From DSWT01 sp049975385 (lineage in GTDB: Bacteria > Chloroflexota > Anaerolineae > B4-G1 > SLSP01), in contig JBNGDO010000003.1 in the NCBI GenBank assembly GCA_049975385.1, positions 5,756-69,755 of the forward strand: DNA of 64,000 nucleotides. Reading direction: 5' to 3'. The notes under the pieces were generated by a model. That model was not told the DNA's origin, ran no database searches, and worked only from the letters and a program-made list of their open reading frames with translations. Both the position numbers and the translations under genes were made by a program. Numbering within the stretch: the first letter of the stretch is position 1; the number at the start of each line of letters is the position of its first letter. Shown in pieces: positions 56,770 through 64,000 of the stretch.

Positions 56770-57746
56770 GGTGTGATAATCCATGCCAGGAGTATCAGCA
56801 TTCCGGCGATTGTGAAAAGTGGGAGATTGGCGCGTAAGGCCCCACGCCACTCGCGAATGCTGAGGAGCAATGGGGCAATCTGCACCGGCGCATTTGCTTG
56901 GTGTAACATTGTTTGGAAGGCGGTCATCGTCGCTGGACGCTTGTCAGGATGCAGCGCCAACGCGAGCAGGATGGCATGTTCGACGCCAGGGGAGATGGCA
57001 GAATTGATGGTGCGCGGAAACACCAGAGCTTCGGGCCGCAGGAATCGTTCCCGTGCCGTCAGGGGCGAGCGACCAGTGAGTAGGTGGTAGAGCGTTGCAC
57101 CTAGCGAGTAGATATCGCTGCGGACATCGGTGTGGCTGTCGTCGCCCCCATATTGCTCGAGCGGCGTGTAAGCTGCTGTCCCTTGCCCCTGAACGACGGT
57201 GACGGTGCGCGCTTCATCGCTTGTTAGAATTTTGACGAGCCCGAAATCAACGAGTTTGATCAGCCCCGTGGGTGTTAGCTTGATGTTGGACGGTTTGATG
57301 TCTCGGTGTAAAATGGGTGGTGTCTGTTCGTGTAAGTATGCCAACGCGCTGCACAGTTGATCAGCCCAGTCGAGTACTTGAGCTTCGTCAATGAAGTGAT
57401 TTTCTTTGAGGGCATTGTCGATAAGTTCGCGCAGATCGTGACCAGGCACGAAATCCATAACCAGGTACTCGCGGCCGTCATGTGTGAAGTAGTCGGAGAC
57501 CTTAGGGAGATTGGGATGATCCAGTCGTGCCAGCACGGAGGCTTCCTGGCGGAATTGTTCTTGTAGTTGCGTTAGCATTTCTGGTTCGATGTCGGGATCG
57601 GGAGCGATCTCCTTGACTGCGCAGATACGTCCGGGGAGTAAGGTGTCTTCGGCGCGATAGACTGCCCCCATGCCACCTTGCCCGATCGGTCCAGCAATTT
57701 TATAACGATCCTTCAACATCGTTTGTGGTTCCAGTAACCTGACCAT
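56766..57746 (-). CDS. Membrane-anchored Ser/Thr protein kinase (Hanks type)
   Basis: 326 aa. The kinase domain has glycine loop PIGQGGMGAVYRAED, VAIK-like lysine in CAVKEI, HRDIKPSNIKL (catalytic Asp about 150), DFGLVK (about 168) and YTPLEQYGG in the activation segment. A C-terminal transmembrane helix (LFTIAGMLILLAWII) places it with the kinase inside. No extracellular sensor domain follows. A perfect TTGACA-16-TATCAT promoter ends 7 nt before the ATG, predicting a leaderless message. An FHA-winged-helix regulator is transcribed divergently, so the two probably form a signalling pair. Confidence 0.93.
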   Translation of the reverse strand: MVRLLEPQTMLKDRYKIAGPIGQGGMGAVYRAEDTLLPGRICAVKEIAPDPDIEPEMLTQLQEQFRQEASVLARLDHPNLPKVSDYFTHDGREYLVMDFVPGHDLRELIDNALKENHFIDEAQVLDWADQLCSALAYLHEQTPPILHRDIKPSNIKLTPTGLIKLVDFGLVKILTSDEARTVTVVQGQGTAAYTPLEQYGGDDSHTDVRSDIYSLGATLYHLLTGRSPLTARERFLRPEALVFPRTINSAISPGVEHAILLALALHPDKRPATMTAFQTMLHQANAPVQIAPLLLSIREWRGALRANLPLFTIAGMLILLAWIITP

Positions 57747-57753
57747 ACTACTG

Positions 57754-57781
57754 ATGATAATCGCTTGGTGAAGGTTGTCAA
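57754..57781 (-). promoter_or_regulatory. Promoter of the Ser/Thr kinase gene (leaderless)
   Basis: Minus strand TTGACA (57776-57781), 16-bp spacer, TATCAT (57754-57759). Seven bases separate the -10 box from the ATG, so transcription should start at or next to the A of the start codon. Confidence 0.7.
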
Positions 57782-57802
57782 GTTGGAAATGGAGAATGTT
57801 TT

Positions 57803-58447
57803 ATGAATGAGCAAACCCAACCATTGTTGGTCATCTATAAAGGGGCACTGGCAGGTATGCGATGGCCGCTGAGTCGTGAACCCATTACGCTTGGGCGTGC
57901 CGCGGATTGTGATATCGTTTTGCCAGAACGCCAGATTTCCCGCTATCACGTGCGCATCGAGTGGAATGCAGATGGTTATGTGCTGCGTGATTTGGGCAGC
58001 AAGAATGGCACTTTTGTCAATGGGGAGCGCGTGCGTGGGCAGCTTTACCGCCTGCGCGATGGTGATGAAATTTCCTTAGCGGCGACGCTGCAAATCGGTT
58101 TTGTGGCCGGCGAAGCCACACTACCACTGGATGAGGTTTTTCTGCCCGGGCGGTTAGTCGTTGATGAAGAAGCCCGGCGCGTTCGTTTGGGACGTGAGGA
58201 GTTAAACCCACCGCTTTCGCCGGCCCAATTTACGCTTTTGGCGATGTTAGTGAAATCGAAGGGGGCGGTTGTTACACGGGAGGACGTGATTCGTGCGGTC
58301 TGGCCAGATGCTGTAGGGGGTGTTACCGATCAAGCCGTTGATGCGTTGGTCTATCGCTTACGAGAGCGGTTAGCTGAATTGGATCCGGATCGAAATTACC
58401 TCACCACTGTACGAGGGCACGGGTTTCGGTTTGACGCAGAGGGATAA
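57803..58447 (+). CDS. FHA domain - winged-helix (OmpR/PhoB-type) transcriptional regulator
   Basis: 214 aa. FHA domain about 8-95: ITLGRAADCDIVLPERQISRYHVRIEW (GR and SxxH motifs) and LGSKNGTFVNGERV (NG motif), all phosphothreonine-binding residues present. OmpR-type winged helix about 115-212: LSPAQFTLLAMLVKSKGAVVTREDVIRAVWP and VDALVYRLRERLAELDPDRNYLTTVRGHGFRF. Reads phosphothreonine made by a Ser/Thr kinase and controls transcription. The domain order is reversed relative to mycobacterial EmbR (DNA-binding first). It is divergent from a Ser/Thr kinase, its likely input. GGAG lies 8 nt upstream of the ATG. A 153-bp gap follows with no gene seen. Confidence 0.93.
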   Translation: MNEQTQPLLVIYKGALAGMRWPLSREPITLGRAADCDIVLPERQISRYHVRIEWNADGYVLRDLGSKNGTFVNGERVRGQLYRLRDGDEISLAATLQIGFVAGEATLPLDEVFLPGRLVVDEEARRVRLGREELNPPLSPAQFTLLAMLVKSKGAVVTREDVIRAVWPDAVGGVTDQAVDALVYRLRERLAELDPDRNYLTTVRGHGFRFDAEG

Positions 58448-58574
58448 TTTTCGCGTAGTCATAAAAGAGCATAGAAAATTACGTTTTGGTGTTTTCTGTG
58501 AAAATAAAAATGGCTATGCGAAATCGCGTACCTTGCTGCTGTGCCAGACTTAATTCAGCGTGCTATTTTATAGC

Positions 58575-58602
58575 TTGTAGAGAACTGAATTATTGTTACA
58601 AT
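58575..58602 (+). promoter_or_regulatory. Promoter overlapping the start of the PTPS-related gene
   Basis: TTGTAG (58575-58580), 16-bp spacer, TACAAT (58597-58602). The -10 box overlaps the ATG at 58601, so transcription would begin near 58610, where an in-frame GTG lies. Confidence 0.55.
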
Positions 58603-60892
58603 GCGTACTGTGACAACGCGACTGGGGCTTTGGCAACATTGGGATAGGGGACTGTTGCTTGCACTGCTTATTGGCGCCATATCAGCGTGGCCGTTTTGGG
58701 TTAACCCGAGTTTACCTACTGCTACCGATGCTGAATTACACATCTTTCGTATCGCCGAAATGGGCTATAGTTTGCAGGCGGGCAATCTTTACCCTCGTTG
58801 GGCCGCCAATTTCTACTACGGTTACGGTTACCCAATCTTCAATTACTACGCGCCGCTGACGTATCACCTGGGCGCTTGGGTGACATTGTTTCAGCCAGAG
58901 CAGGCCATTGCCGGGGCAAAGACGCTATTTGTCGTTGCAGCGTTAGTCGGCGCACTGGGCGCCTATTTTCTGGGACGTGAATTTGGCGGACGGGGCGGGG
59001 GAGTCCTGGGGGCAGCAGCTTTTGCATTTGCCCCCTACATTGTGCTCATCAACCCCCACACGCGCGGCGACTTGCCAGAGGTCTTCGCCCTCGCTATCGT
59101 GCCCTGGACATTGTGGAGTTGGGAATGCCTTTGGGGTAGCGGTGGCAAAGGGATATTTATTGCCGCTATCTTGTGGCCGGCGATTACATTACTGAGCCAT
59201 AATCTTACTGGCCTTACGACGATGCTAGTATTGATGGCCCTGTCGGTATGGCATTGGCTGGTCGGCAAAAAACGCGAGCGCGTTGGCTGGGCGTTTCTGG
59301 CCGGCAGCTTAACGGTGGCATTGACGGCCTTCTTTTGGTTACCATTTCTCCTTGAGCGACGCTTTATCCACCTCGACGTCGCCGGCGAGGGACATTACGA
59401 TTTCCGCAATCACTTTGTCCTGCTGCGTGATCTGCTTGCTTTTCTGCGTCCAATTGACTGGCGTGCGGCGACAAACAATCCTCCTATGAGCGTTGGGCCA
59501 CTGCTAGTGTTCCTTGCTGTTGCCGGTTTTGTTATAGCGCTGGTATGGCAAAAGGAAAACCGTTGCCGTGTTTGCTTTTATATGCTGAGCGCCCTTTTGT
59601 TTTTTTGGTTGATCACGCCCGGCAGCCGTTTTGTCTGGGAAGCTGTCCCCGGAATGGCATACTACCAGTTCCCCTGGCGTTTTCTTGGTCCCCTGGCGGC
59701 ATTGTTCGTTCCTCTGGTGGCCTCACTTGGAAATATCGCGTTGTCAAAAAAATGCCGCGCAGTGGTATTGACCATTGTATGCGGGGCAATCGTCATCACG
59801 GCAATGCCTGGTCTATACCCAATTCCTTGGGTGTCCGATTTCGGTCCGACTGACCCGCTAGCTTTGCTGGATTTCGAGCTGCAAGGACGCTGGCGCGGGA
59901 CGACATCGACGGACGATTTTATTCCTACAACGGTAGAGGTAATCCCAGGGCCAGCACAATCGCTGTTGGATTCATACCACTCTCCGCCCATTGACCGCGT
60001 CAACCGGTATACGGTTCCCGAAGGAGCTACCGTTACCGTGCTGGATGACGCCCCCTGGCGCAACCGGTTTTCAGTCCAGGCGCCCCATAAGATGCTCTTG
60101 CGATTGTATCTGTTCTATTTTCCCGGCTGGAAAGCTTACGTAGATGGACAGGAAACGCCCATTGAAATCGCCACACCAGAAGGCTTCATCACATTGTGGG
60201 TCCCAGCAGGTCACCACGAAGTGCTGTTGAGCTTTGAGGACACGCCGCCGCGCGCTGCCGGTTGGATCGTCGCTGGAGCAAGCCTCGTGGTCTTGTCGAT
60301 CGCTGTATGGCGTTTTCCAAAAACCACGGTTGAATCTGGTAAGAGTGTGGGGGATACTACAGCGCTCACATGGTTGGCGGCTTGCCTGGTATGCATACTG
60401 TTGCTGAAAGTGCTGATCTTCGATCATATGGGATGGTTTCATTACACGTCGCCACCGGGAGAGGCACGCGCAGCAAGCTACCGGCAACAAGCTGATTTTG
60501 CCGGTGAGATTGCACTCCTGGGATTCGATCTCTCAGGTGAAAGCCTCAAACCAGGTAGCGTACTGGATGTCACCGTTTACTGGAAGGCACAGCAGATGCT
60601 GACCAATACATACCAATCCTTCGTTCATGTAGTTTATCCTGAAGGTCATATCTGGACACAATCGGATCACCTGAATCCAGCAGGTTTTCCGACGAATCTT
60701 TGGCCGACCGATCGCTATATCCGTGATCGGCATCGGCTGATATTGCCGCCAGATATGCCAGAGGGGGAGTATAGCATTTCTGTAGGAATCTATTTGCTGA
60801 GCAATAATACACGTTTGCCTGTGCTGTGGGCTGAGTCTGGCGCACGAACAGACAATGTTATCTTGAGCGAAACAATCAGCGTAGGGAGATAG
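58601..60892 (+). CDS. PTPS-related integral membrane protein (GT-C-like)
   Basis: 763 aa. N-terminal about 450 residues with around ten hydrophobic segments: LLLALLIGAISAWPFWVNP, then the luminal motif TDAELHIFRIAEMGYSLQAGNLYPRW and NFYYGYGYPIFNYYAPLTYHLG, features of 6-pyruvoyl-tetrahydropterin synthase-related membrane proteins, which are GT-C-like. A periplasmic-type beta domain (about 450-560) with FYFPGWKAYVDGQE follows, two more hydrophobic helices, and a second beta domain (about 620-760). Probably a glycosyltransferase or flippase-like envelope protein. The start may be GTG 58610 because the promoter overlaps the ATG; that would shorten it by 3 residues. Confidence 0.78.
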   Translation: MRTVTTRLGLWQHWDRGLLLALLIGAISAWPFWVNPSLPTATDAELHIFRIAEMGYSLQAGNLYPRWAANFYYGYGYPIFNYYAPLTYHLGAWVTLFQPEQAIAGAKTLFVVAALVGALGAYFLGREFGGRGGGVLGAAAFAFAPYIVLINPHTRGDLPEVFALAIVPWTLWSWECLWGSGGKGIFIAAILWPAITLLSHNLTGLTTMLVLMALSVWHWLVGKKRERVGWAFLAGSLTVALTAFFWLPFLLERRFIHLDVAGEGHYDFRNHFVLLRDLLAFLRPIDWRAATNNPPMSVGPLLVFLAVAGFVIALVWQKENRCRVCFYMLSALLFFWLITPGSRFVWEAVPGMAYYQFPWRFLGPLAALFVPLVASLGNIALSKKCRAVVLTIVCGAIVITAMPGLYPIPWVSDFGPTDPLALLDFELQGRWRGTTSTDDFIPTTVEVIPGPAQSLLDSYHSPPIDRVNRYTVPEGATVTVLDDAPWRNRFSVQAPHKMLLRLYLFYFPGWKAYVDGQETPIEIATPEGFITLWVPAGHHEVLLSFEDTPPRAAGWIVAGASLVVLSIAVWRFPKTTVESGKSVGDTTALTWLAACLVCILLLKVLIFDHMGWFHYTSPPGEARAASYRQQADFAGEIALLGFDLSGESLKPGSVLDVTVYWKAQQMLTNTYQSFVHVVYPEGHIWTQSDHLNPAGFPTNLWPTDRYIRDRHRLILPPDMPEGEYSISVGIYLLSNNTRLPVLWAESGARTDNVILSETISVGR

Positions 60893-60897
60893 AACCT

Positions 60898-61170
60898 ATG
60901 GCGAAACTACGAAGGAGAAAAAAGCAGACACGTAAGCCAGCACATAGAAAGCGTAAGTCGCAGGATCAATGGCTGCGCTGGGGGATCGGTGCTGCGGTAA
61001 TCTTCGTTGTGGGCGCGATGATCTGGACTGCAGTGGCGCGCGGAAGCGGACCACCGGCCTCTGCAGTGCGCAGTTACGAAGAATTCATTGGCGTCACCGG
61101 AACATCCTTCGCTGCCGGAATGACTGTACTGCGTTATCCCAATCCTGGAAAGAAGGGTGGGGGAGTATAG
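60898..61170 (+). CDS. Small membrane protein with a basic N-terminus
   Basis: 90 aa. A Lys/Arg-rich start (LRRRKKQTRKPAHRKRK), one transmembrane helix (IGAAVIFVVGAMIWTAVA), and a short outside tail. It begins 5 nt after the PTPS-related stop, so it is in the same operon. No recognised family. It could be a small partner of the PTPS-related protein. Confidence 0.7.
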   Translation: MAKLRRRKKQTRKPAHRKRKSQDQWLRWGIGAAVIFVVGAMIWTAVARGSGPPASAVRSYEEFIGVTGTSFAAGMTVLRYPNPGKKGGGV

Positions 61171-61212
61171 TGGCTACCCGCGCTGGGCAATAAGTATTAT
61201 GCTATGCCTTGA

Positions 61213-61260
61213 AACGACAACCCAAGCGGGAAGGAGCTCCTTCCCGCTTGGGTTGTCGTT
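61213..61260. terminator. Perfect 48-bp palindrome between convergent genes
   Basis: Arms of 24 bp, AACGACAACCCAAGCGGGAA... and its exact complement, meet with no spacer at the centre (GAG|CTC). It separates the small membrane protein gene from the convergent S1-domain gene. The long perfect arms suggest a bidirectional terminator or a mobile palindromic element. Confidence 0.75.
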
Positions 61261-61280
61261 GGGATCAGTCTAGTGCTGCC

Positions 61281-61982
61281 TTACTCTCGCTGCTCGAGGG
61301 TGCGTCGATAGATATCTTCCATGTTGTCACGGTCGTCACGCCGTGTATCGCGTTGCCTATTCTTGCGATTGCGTGATTTGCGCTCATTTGACATAGCCTG
61401 CGCTTGCTGGAAAGCAATCTCCATCGGCGAAAGAACAGGTTCTTCGTCGCTGTTTTCCTCACCTAAATCTTCGAGATCGAGCCGCATTGTCAGGTCGATT
61501 TGTCGCTTGCGCCGGTCGACCTTCAGGATTTTAACTTCGACCGTCTCACCTATCCTGATTACATCCGCAGGATTGCGGACGAATTGGCCCATCTCGCGAA
61601 CGTGCAATAGGCCTGGCCGTTCAGCGCCAAGATCGACAAAAACGCCATAGCGTTCCATCCGCACGACCTTGCCTGTGCGGATCTGCCCCTCGGCTAACTC
61701 GTCCCAATCCACCTCTGCTGGTTCGACCATCGTCAGTGCGATGCGTCCCTTTTCAGGATCGACACTTTGTACCCACACTTTGACTTTGTCGCCGACTTTG
61801 ACCTGGTCGCTAACTTTCTTAACCCGCTGATCTGACAGGCGGGAGATGTGAATCAACCCTTCTCGTTCGAGGCCCAGGTCAACGAAAGCCCCGTAGAGTT
61901 CTGTGCGTGTGATTGCACCTTGCAAACACATCTTAGGTTGTAGATCACTAATTGAGGTTGGTTGTGCCATTTCTTCCGACAT
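61281..61982 (-). CDS. S1 RNA-binding domain protein (two S1 domains)
   Basis: 233 aa. S1 domain 1 about 18-87 (GAITRTELYGAFVDLGLEREGLIHISRL) and S1 domain 2 about 100-168 (GKVVRMERYGVFVDLGAERPGLLHVREM), both with the usual GxFVDLG strand. The C-terminal about 55 residues are acidic then basic (NERKSRNRKNRQRDTRRDDRD), likely an RNA-binding tail. It is a short RpsA-like protein and may help mRNA binding or translation. Perfect consensus promoter at 62020-62047 and AAGGAG upstream of the ATG. Confidence 0.87.
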   Translation of the reverse strand: MSEEMAQPTSISDLQPKMCLQGAITRTELYGAFVDLGLEREGLIHISRLSDQRVKKVSDQVKVGDKVKVWVQSVDPEKGRIALTMVEPAEVDWDELAEGQIRTGKVVRMERYGVFVDLGAERPGLLHVREMGQFVRNPADVIRIGETVEVKILKVDRRKRQIDLTMRLDLEDLGEENSDEEPVLSPMEIAFQQAQAMSNERKSRNRKNRQRDTRRDDRDNMEDIYRRTLEQRE

Positions 61983-62019
61983 CCGCTCACTTGCTCCTTG
62001 TATTTAAATAACGATATGC

Positions 62020-62047
62020 ATTATAACGCAGGTGTTTCTGCTGTCAA
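62020..62047 (-). promoter_or_regulatory. Consensus promoter of the S1-domain gene
   Basis: Minus strand TTGACA (62042-62047), 16-bp spacer, TATAAT (62020-62025). It lies immediately after the smpB stop. Confidence 0.8.
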
Positions 62048-62052
62048 ATCCG

Positions 62053-62517
62053 TCAGTCGTGCCCGAACTCTTTCCACTCGCGCCGGATACGGCGATCGGC
62101 GTCACGTTTGGCGATGACTGCACGTTTATCATACTGACGTTTGCCGCGTACCACGCCGATCTCCACTTTCGCCAATTTCCCATTTTTGATGTACATCCGC
62201 AGCGGGATAATTGTATAACCACGTTCCTGTGTGTTGCTTTGTAGCCGTGCTATCTCCTTGCGGTGCATCAAGAGCTTGCGCGGACGCTTGGGGTCGTGAG
62301 ATGACCGCCCCGCGTGTTCATACTGCGCGATGTGAACCTCGTACAGCCACAGTTCGCCGTTACGCACCTGCACATATCCTTCGCCCAGGCTGACTGCTCC
62401 CGCGCGTACCGATTTGATCTCTGTACCGGTCAACACGATACCAGCTTCATATTGATCTTCGATGAAATACTCGTATCGTGCCTTACGATTGGTCGCCACA
62501 ACCTTCACGTCATCCAC
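62053..62517 (-). CDS. smpB: SsrA-binding protein SmpB
   Basis: 154 aa from GTG 62517, one base after the ctpA stop, with AGGA 7 nt upstream; an ATG 90 nt upstream would add a non-homologous extension. VVATNRKARYEYFIEDQYEAGIVLTGTEIKSVRAG is the tmRNA-binding beta-barrel start, and KRPRKLLMHRKEIARL and GYTIIPLRMYIKNG are family blocks. The basic C-terminal tail (KRQYDKRAVIAKRDADRRIRREWK) is present. Delivers tmRNA to stalled ribosomes. No tmRNA gene is in the window. Confidence 0.95.
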   Translation of the reverse strand: MDDVKVVATNRKARYEYFIEDQYEAGIVLTGTEIKSVRAGAVSLGEGYVQVRNGELWLYEVHIAQYEHAGRSSHDPKRPRKLLMHRKEIARLQSNTQERGYTIIPLRMYIKNGKLAKVEIGVVRGKRQYDKRAVIAKRDADRRIRREWKEFGHD

Positions 62518-62518
62518 G

Positions 62519-63823
62519 TTATTGTCCTTGCAGGAGGTACTCGATAGCGCGTTCCAACTGTGGGTCTTCGTCCGCTGGTGTGTCTTCAGAGATTTCGACG
62601 AGGACATCTGGTTCTAATCCGTCACCATGGATGCTGTTATCGTCTGGTGTGAACCATCGCGCGATAGTCACGCGCAGTTGCGAGCCGTCACTGATCGCGT
62701 TGGGACGCTGTACTGAGCCTTTGCCGAGGGTCTTTGTGCCGATCAACACTGCGCGGTCACGGTCCTGTAGCGCGCCAGCTACAATCTCAGAAGCGCTGGC
62801 GCTACCCCGGTTGACCAAAACGACCATCGGAATATCCTCGCCGATGTCACCGTTGTAGGAGTAGAAGCGTTGTTCCCCACCTGCACTGTCGCGTTCGATT
62901 GCCACTAAGCCCTTGCTTAAGAACAAATCCGATACTTTGATGGATTGATCCAGCCAACCGCCGGGGTTAGAGCGCAGATCAAAGATGAGGCCCTTAGGAT
63001 TCTGCTTCAACAATTCTTCAAGTGCCTCCTGGACCCTATCAGTCGCGTTCGCATCAAATTCGGTTAGCAGTATGTAGCCAATTCCGTCGTCCAGCATGCG
63101 GTATTCAACAACTGGAACTTCGATACGAGCACGTGTCACGGTAATCGTTATCTCATCTTCTTCATCAGCGCGGAGAATCGTTAACACAGCGTCTGTCCCC
63201 GCTGGACCGCGGATGTAGCTGATTGCCTCGTAGAGACCCAACCCCACGATGGATTGATCACCCACGGCCAGGATTATATCGCCCGGAAGCACGCCTGCCG
63301 CCTCTGCCGGTTGTCCGGGAATCAGGCTGGCGATTTCGAGATACCCGTCTTCGCGCATCGTCACCATAGCCCCAATGCCTTCGAAAGTTCCACTGGCGTC
63401 TTCATTTAGGATTGCCGTAATCTGCGGATCGATAAACGAGGTGTAGGGATCATCCAATGCCAGCAACATCCCGCGGATTGCGCCGTAGGTCAATGCCTGC
63501 CGGTCAGGTAACTCGCCGTAGAATTGCTCTTCTAGAAGCCCTAGAACTTCCTGGACGAGCTCATAATCAAAATCTGTTGAGACAACAGGAGGCGTGTCGC
63601 CAACTGATGGGCTTTGTGGCGTGATCGTTTCCTCAACAAGAGAGGGGGGATCCTCGGTTTCTTCGAGGGCTTCGACCGCAGTGACTTCCGGGGTTACAAT
63701 TATTGCTGTCTCTCTCGTGCGTCCAGTCAGGCGCCCGATAAGAAAACCACCACCAAAAGCTCCAACGGTCAACACTGTAACGATTGCCAGAACTCCCACA
63801 ACTATCAGTATTCTACGGGTCAT
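62519..63823 (-). CDS. ctpA: Carboxyl-terminal processing peptidase (S41, CtpA)
   Basis: 434 aa. One N-terminal transmembrane segment (LIVVGVLAIVTVLTVGAFGG), then an acidic linker (about 40-75). The PDZ domain covers about 140-235 (FEGIGAMVTMREDGYLEIASLIPGQPAEAAGVLPGD). The S41 core has catalytic Ser in VNRGSASASEIVAGAL and Lys in TKTLGKGSVQ, and the YILLTEFDANATDRVQ and LIFDLRSNPGGWLD blocks. Cleaves C-termini of extracytoplasmic proteins. AAGGAG lies 7 nt before the ATG. Promoter at 63895-63922. Confidence 0.95.
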   Translation of the reverse strand: MTRRILIVVGVLAIVTVLTVGAFGGGFLIGRLTGRTRETAIIVTPEVTAVEALEETEDPPSLVEETITPQSPSVGDTPPVVSTDFDYELVQEVLGLLEEQFYGELPDRQALTYGAIRGMLLALDDPYTSFIDPQITAILNEDASGTFEGIGAMVTMREDGYLEIASLIPGQPAEAAGVLPGDIILAVGDQSIVGLGLYEAISYIRGPAGTDAVLTILRADEEDEITITVTRARIEVPVVEYRMLDDGIGYILLTEFDANATDRVQEALEELLKQNPKGLIFDLRSNPGGWLDQSIKVSDLFLSKGLVAIERDSAGGEQRFYSYNGDIGEDIPMVVLVNRGSASASEIVAGALQDRDRAVLIGTKTLGKGSVQRPNAISDGSQLRVTIARWFTPDDNSIHGDGLEPDVLVEISEDTPADEDPQLERAIEYLLQGQ

Positions 63824-63894
63824 TTTCTGTCTCCTTAAATCAGCCCATCCGTGTAGAAGGGTAGGGCATGCCCAAAATTTATCTATAGAAATCT

Positions 63895-63922
63895 ATTTTA
63901 TCACAAGCAGGGTAAGATTCAA
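63895..63922 (-). promoter_or_regulatory. Putative promoter of ctpA-smpB
   Basis: Minus strand TTGAAT (63917-63922), 16-bp spacer, TAAAAT (63895-63900). Confidence 0.55.
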
Positions 63923-63950
63923 GGCGCATGCATTTGGTGATTACCCATAT

Positions 63951-63981
63951 CTCACCGCAGAGCACGCTGAGGGCGCAGAGA
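63951..63981. repeat. CGCAGAG-type minirepeat tract at the right edge
   Basis: Three degenerate copies of (C)CGCAGAG/GCTGAGG units. The tract lies in the last 180 bp of the window, which holds no gene. Confidence 0.6.
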
Positions 63982-64000
63982 GATATAAAAGAAGGGCATG

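Noticed and set aside
62518..62607. N-terminal extension of SmpB
   Set aside because: It overlaps the end of ctpA in another frame and is not homologous to SmpB; the GTG at 62517 gives the normal length.

Overview
The window looks like a chromosomal segment of an uncultured, GC-moderate Chloroflexota bacterium (Anaerolineae-like). This is inferred from the gene set, not from a marker gene. The clues are coenzyme F420 genes (cofE, an F420:NADP oxidoreductase and a luciferase-like F420 oxidoreductase), a UPF0182 membrane protein, a 1366-aa dual-cyclase/AAA/TPR regulator, large secreted proteins with Thr-Pro linkers and an aromatic-LPxV-type C-terminal tail, GAF-rich orphan histidine kinases and an M29 aminopeptidase. 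No phage, IS element, CRISPR array, rRNA or replication origin is visible. There is one tRNA (Ser-CGA).

Layout. 0-6 kb: the N-terminal end of an M16 peptidase, UDP-glucose dehydrogenase, an AbgA-like M20 hydrolase and an F420 cluster (npdG, cofE, LLM oxidoreductase). 6-14.4 kb: a secreted C25-like peptidase carrying eight perfect GGWASI hexapeptides, then the cyclase regulator. 14.5-18.7 kb: envelope glycosylation genes (GT4, GtrA, a GT39-like enzyme) around a broken gene. 18.8-29.5 kb: tRNA-Ser, two sensor kinases (one behind an 8-oxoguanine-deaminase-like gene, one translationally coupled to a DNA-glycosylase-fold gene) and a secreted amidase. 29.7-33.6 kb: a GDP-deoxyhexose operon (rmd, an acidic coiled-coil protein, gmd, phosphohexomutase). 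33.7-39 kb: uronate catabolism (cytosolic GH5, uxaE, uxaC, SDR oxidoreductase). 39-46.3 kb: UPF0182, then a heterodimeric ABC exporter preceded by a 435-nt leader with a small leader ORF and competing RNA structures. 46.3-47.8 kb: an orphan Phd/YefM antitoxin and an M29 aminopeptidase. 47.9-53.8 kb: a five-gene envelope operon (lipoprotein, two GT2, an anchored GH-A glycosidase, a TPR protein). 53.9-61.2 kb: a GH3 membrane protein, a divergent Ser/Thr kinase and FHA-winged-helix pair, and a PTPS-related membrane protein. 61.3-63.8 kb: an S1-domain protein, SmpB and CtpA.

Two window-wide signals stand out. (1) Putative housekeeping promoters were readable by eye upstream of 17 transcription units, and 16 of them have exactly 16 bp between the -35 and -10 hexamers; two place the transcription start on a start codon (leaderless). 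(2) Intergenic regions carry short degenerate tandem-repeat tracts (units of about 7-11 bp, 2-5 copies) in several sequence families that recur at distant loci. They supply stop codons, a Shine-Dalgarno site, -35 boxes, hairpins and even the first residues of proteins. The best candidate for an undescribed regulatory system is the leader of the ABC exporter at 41,966-42,400.
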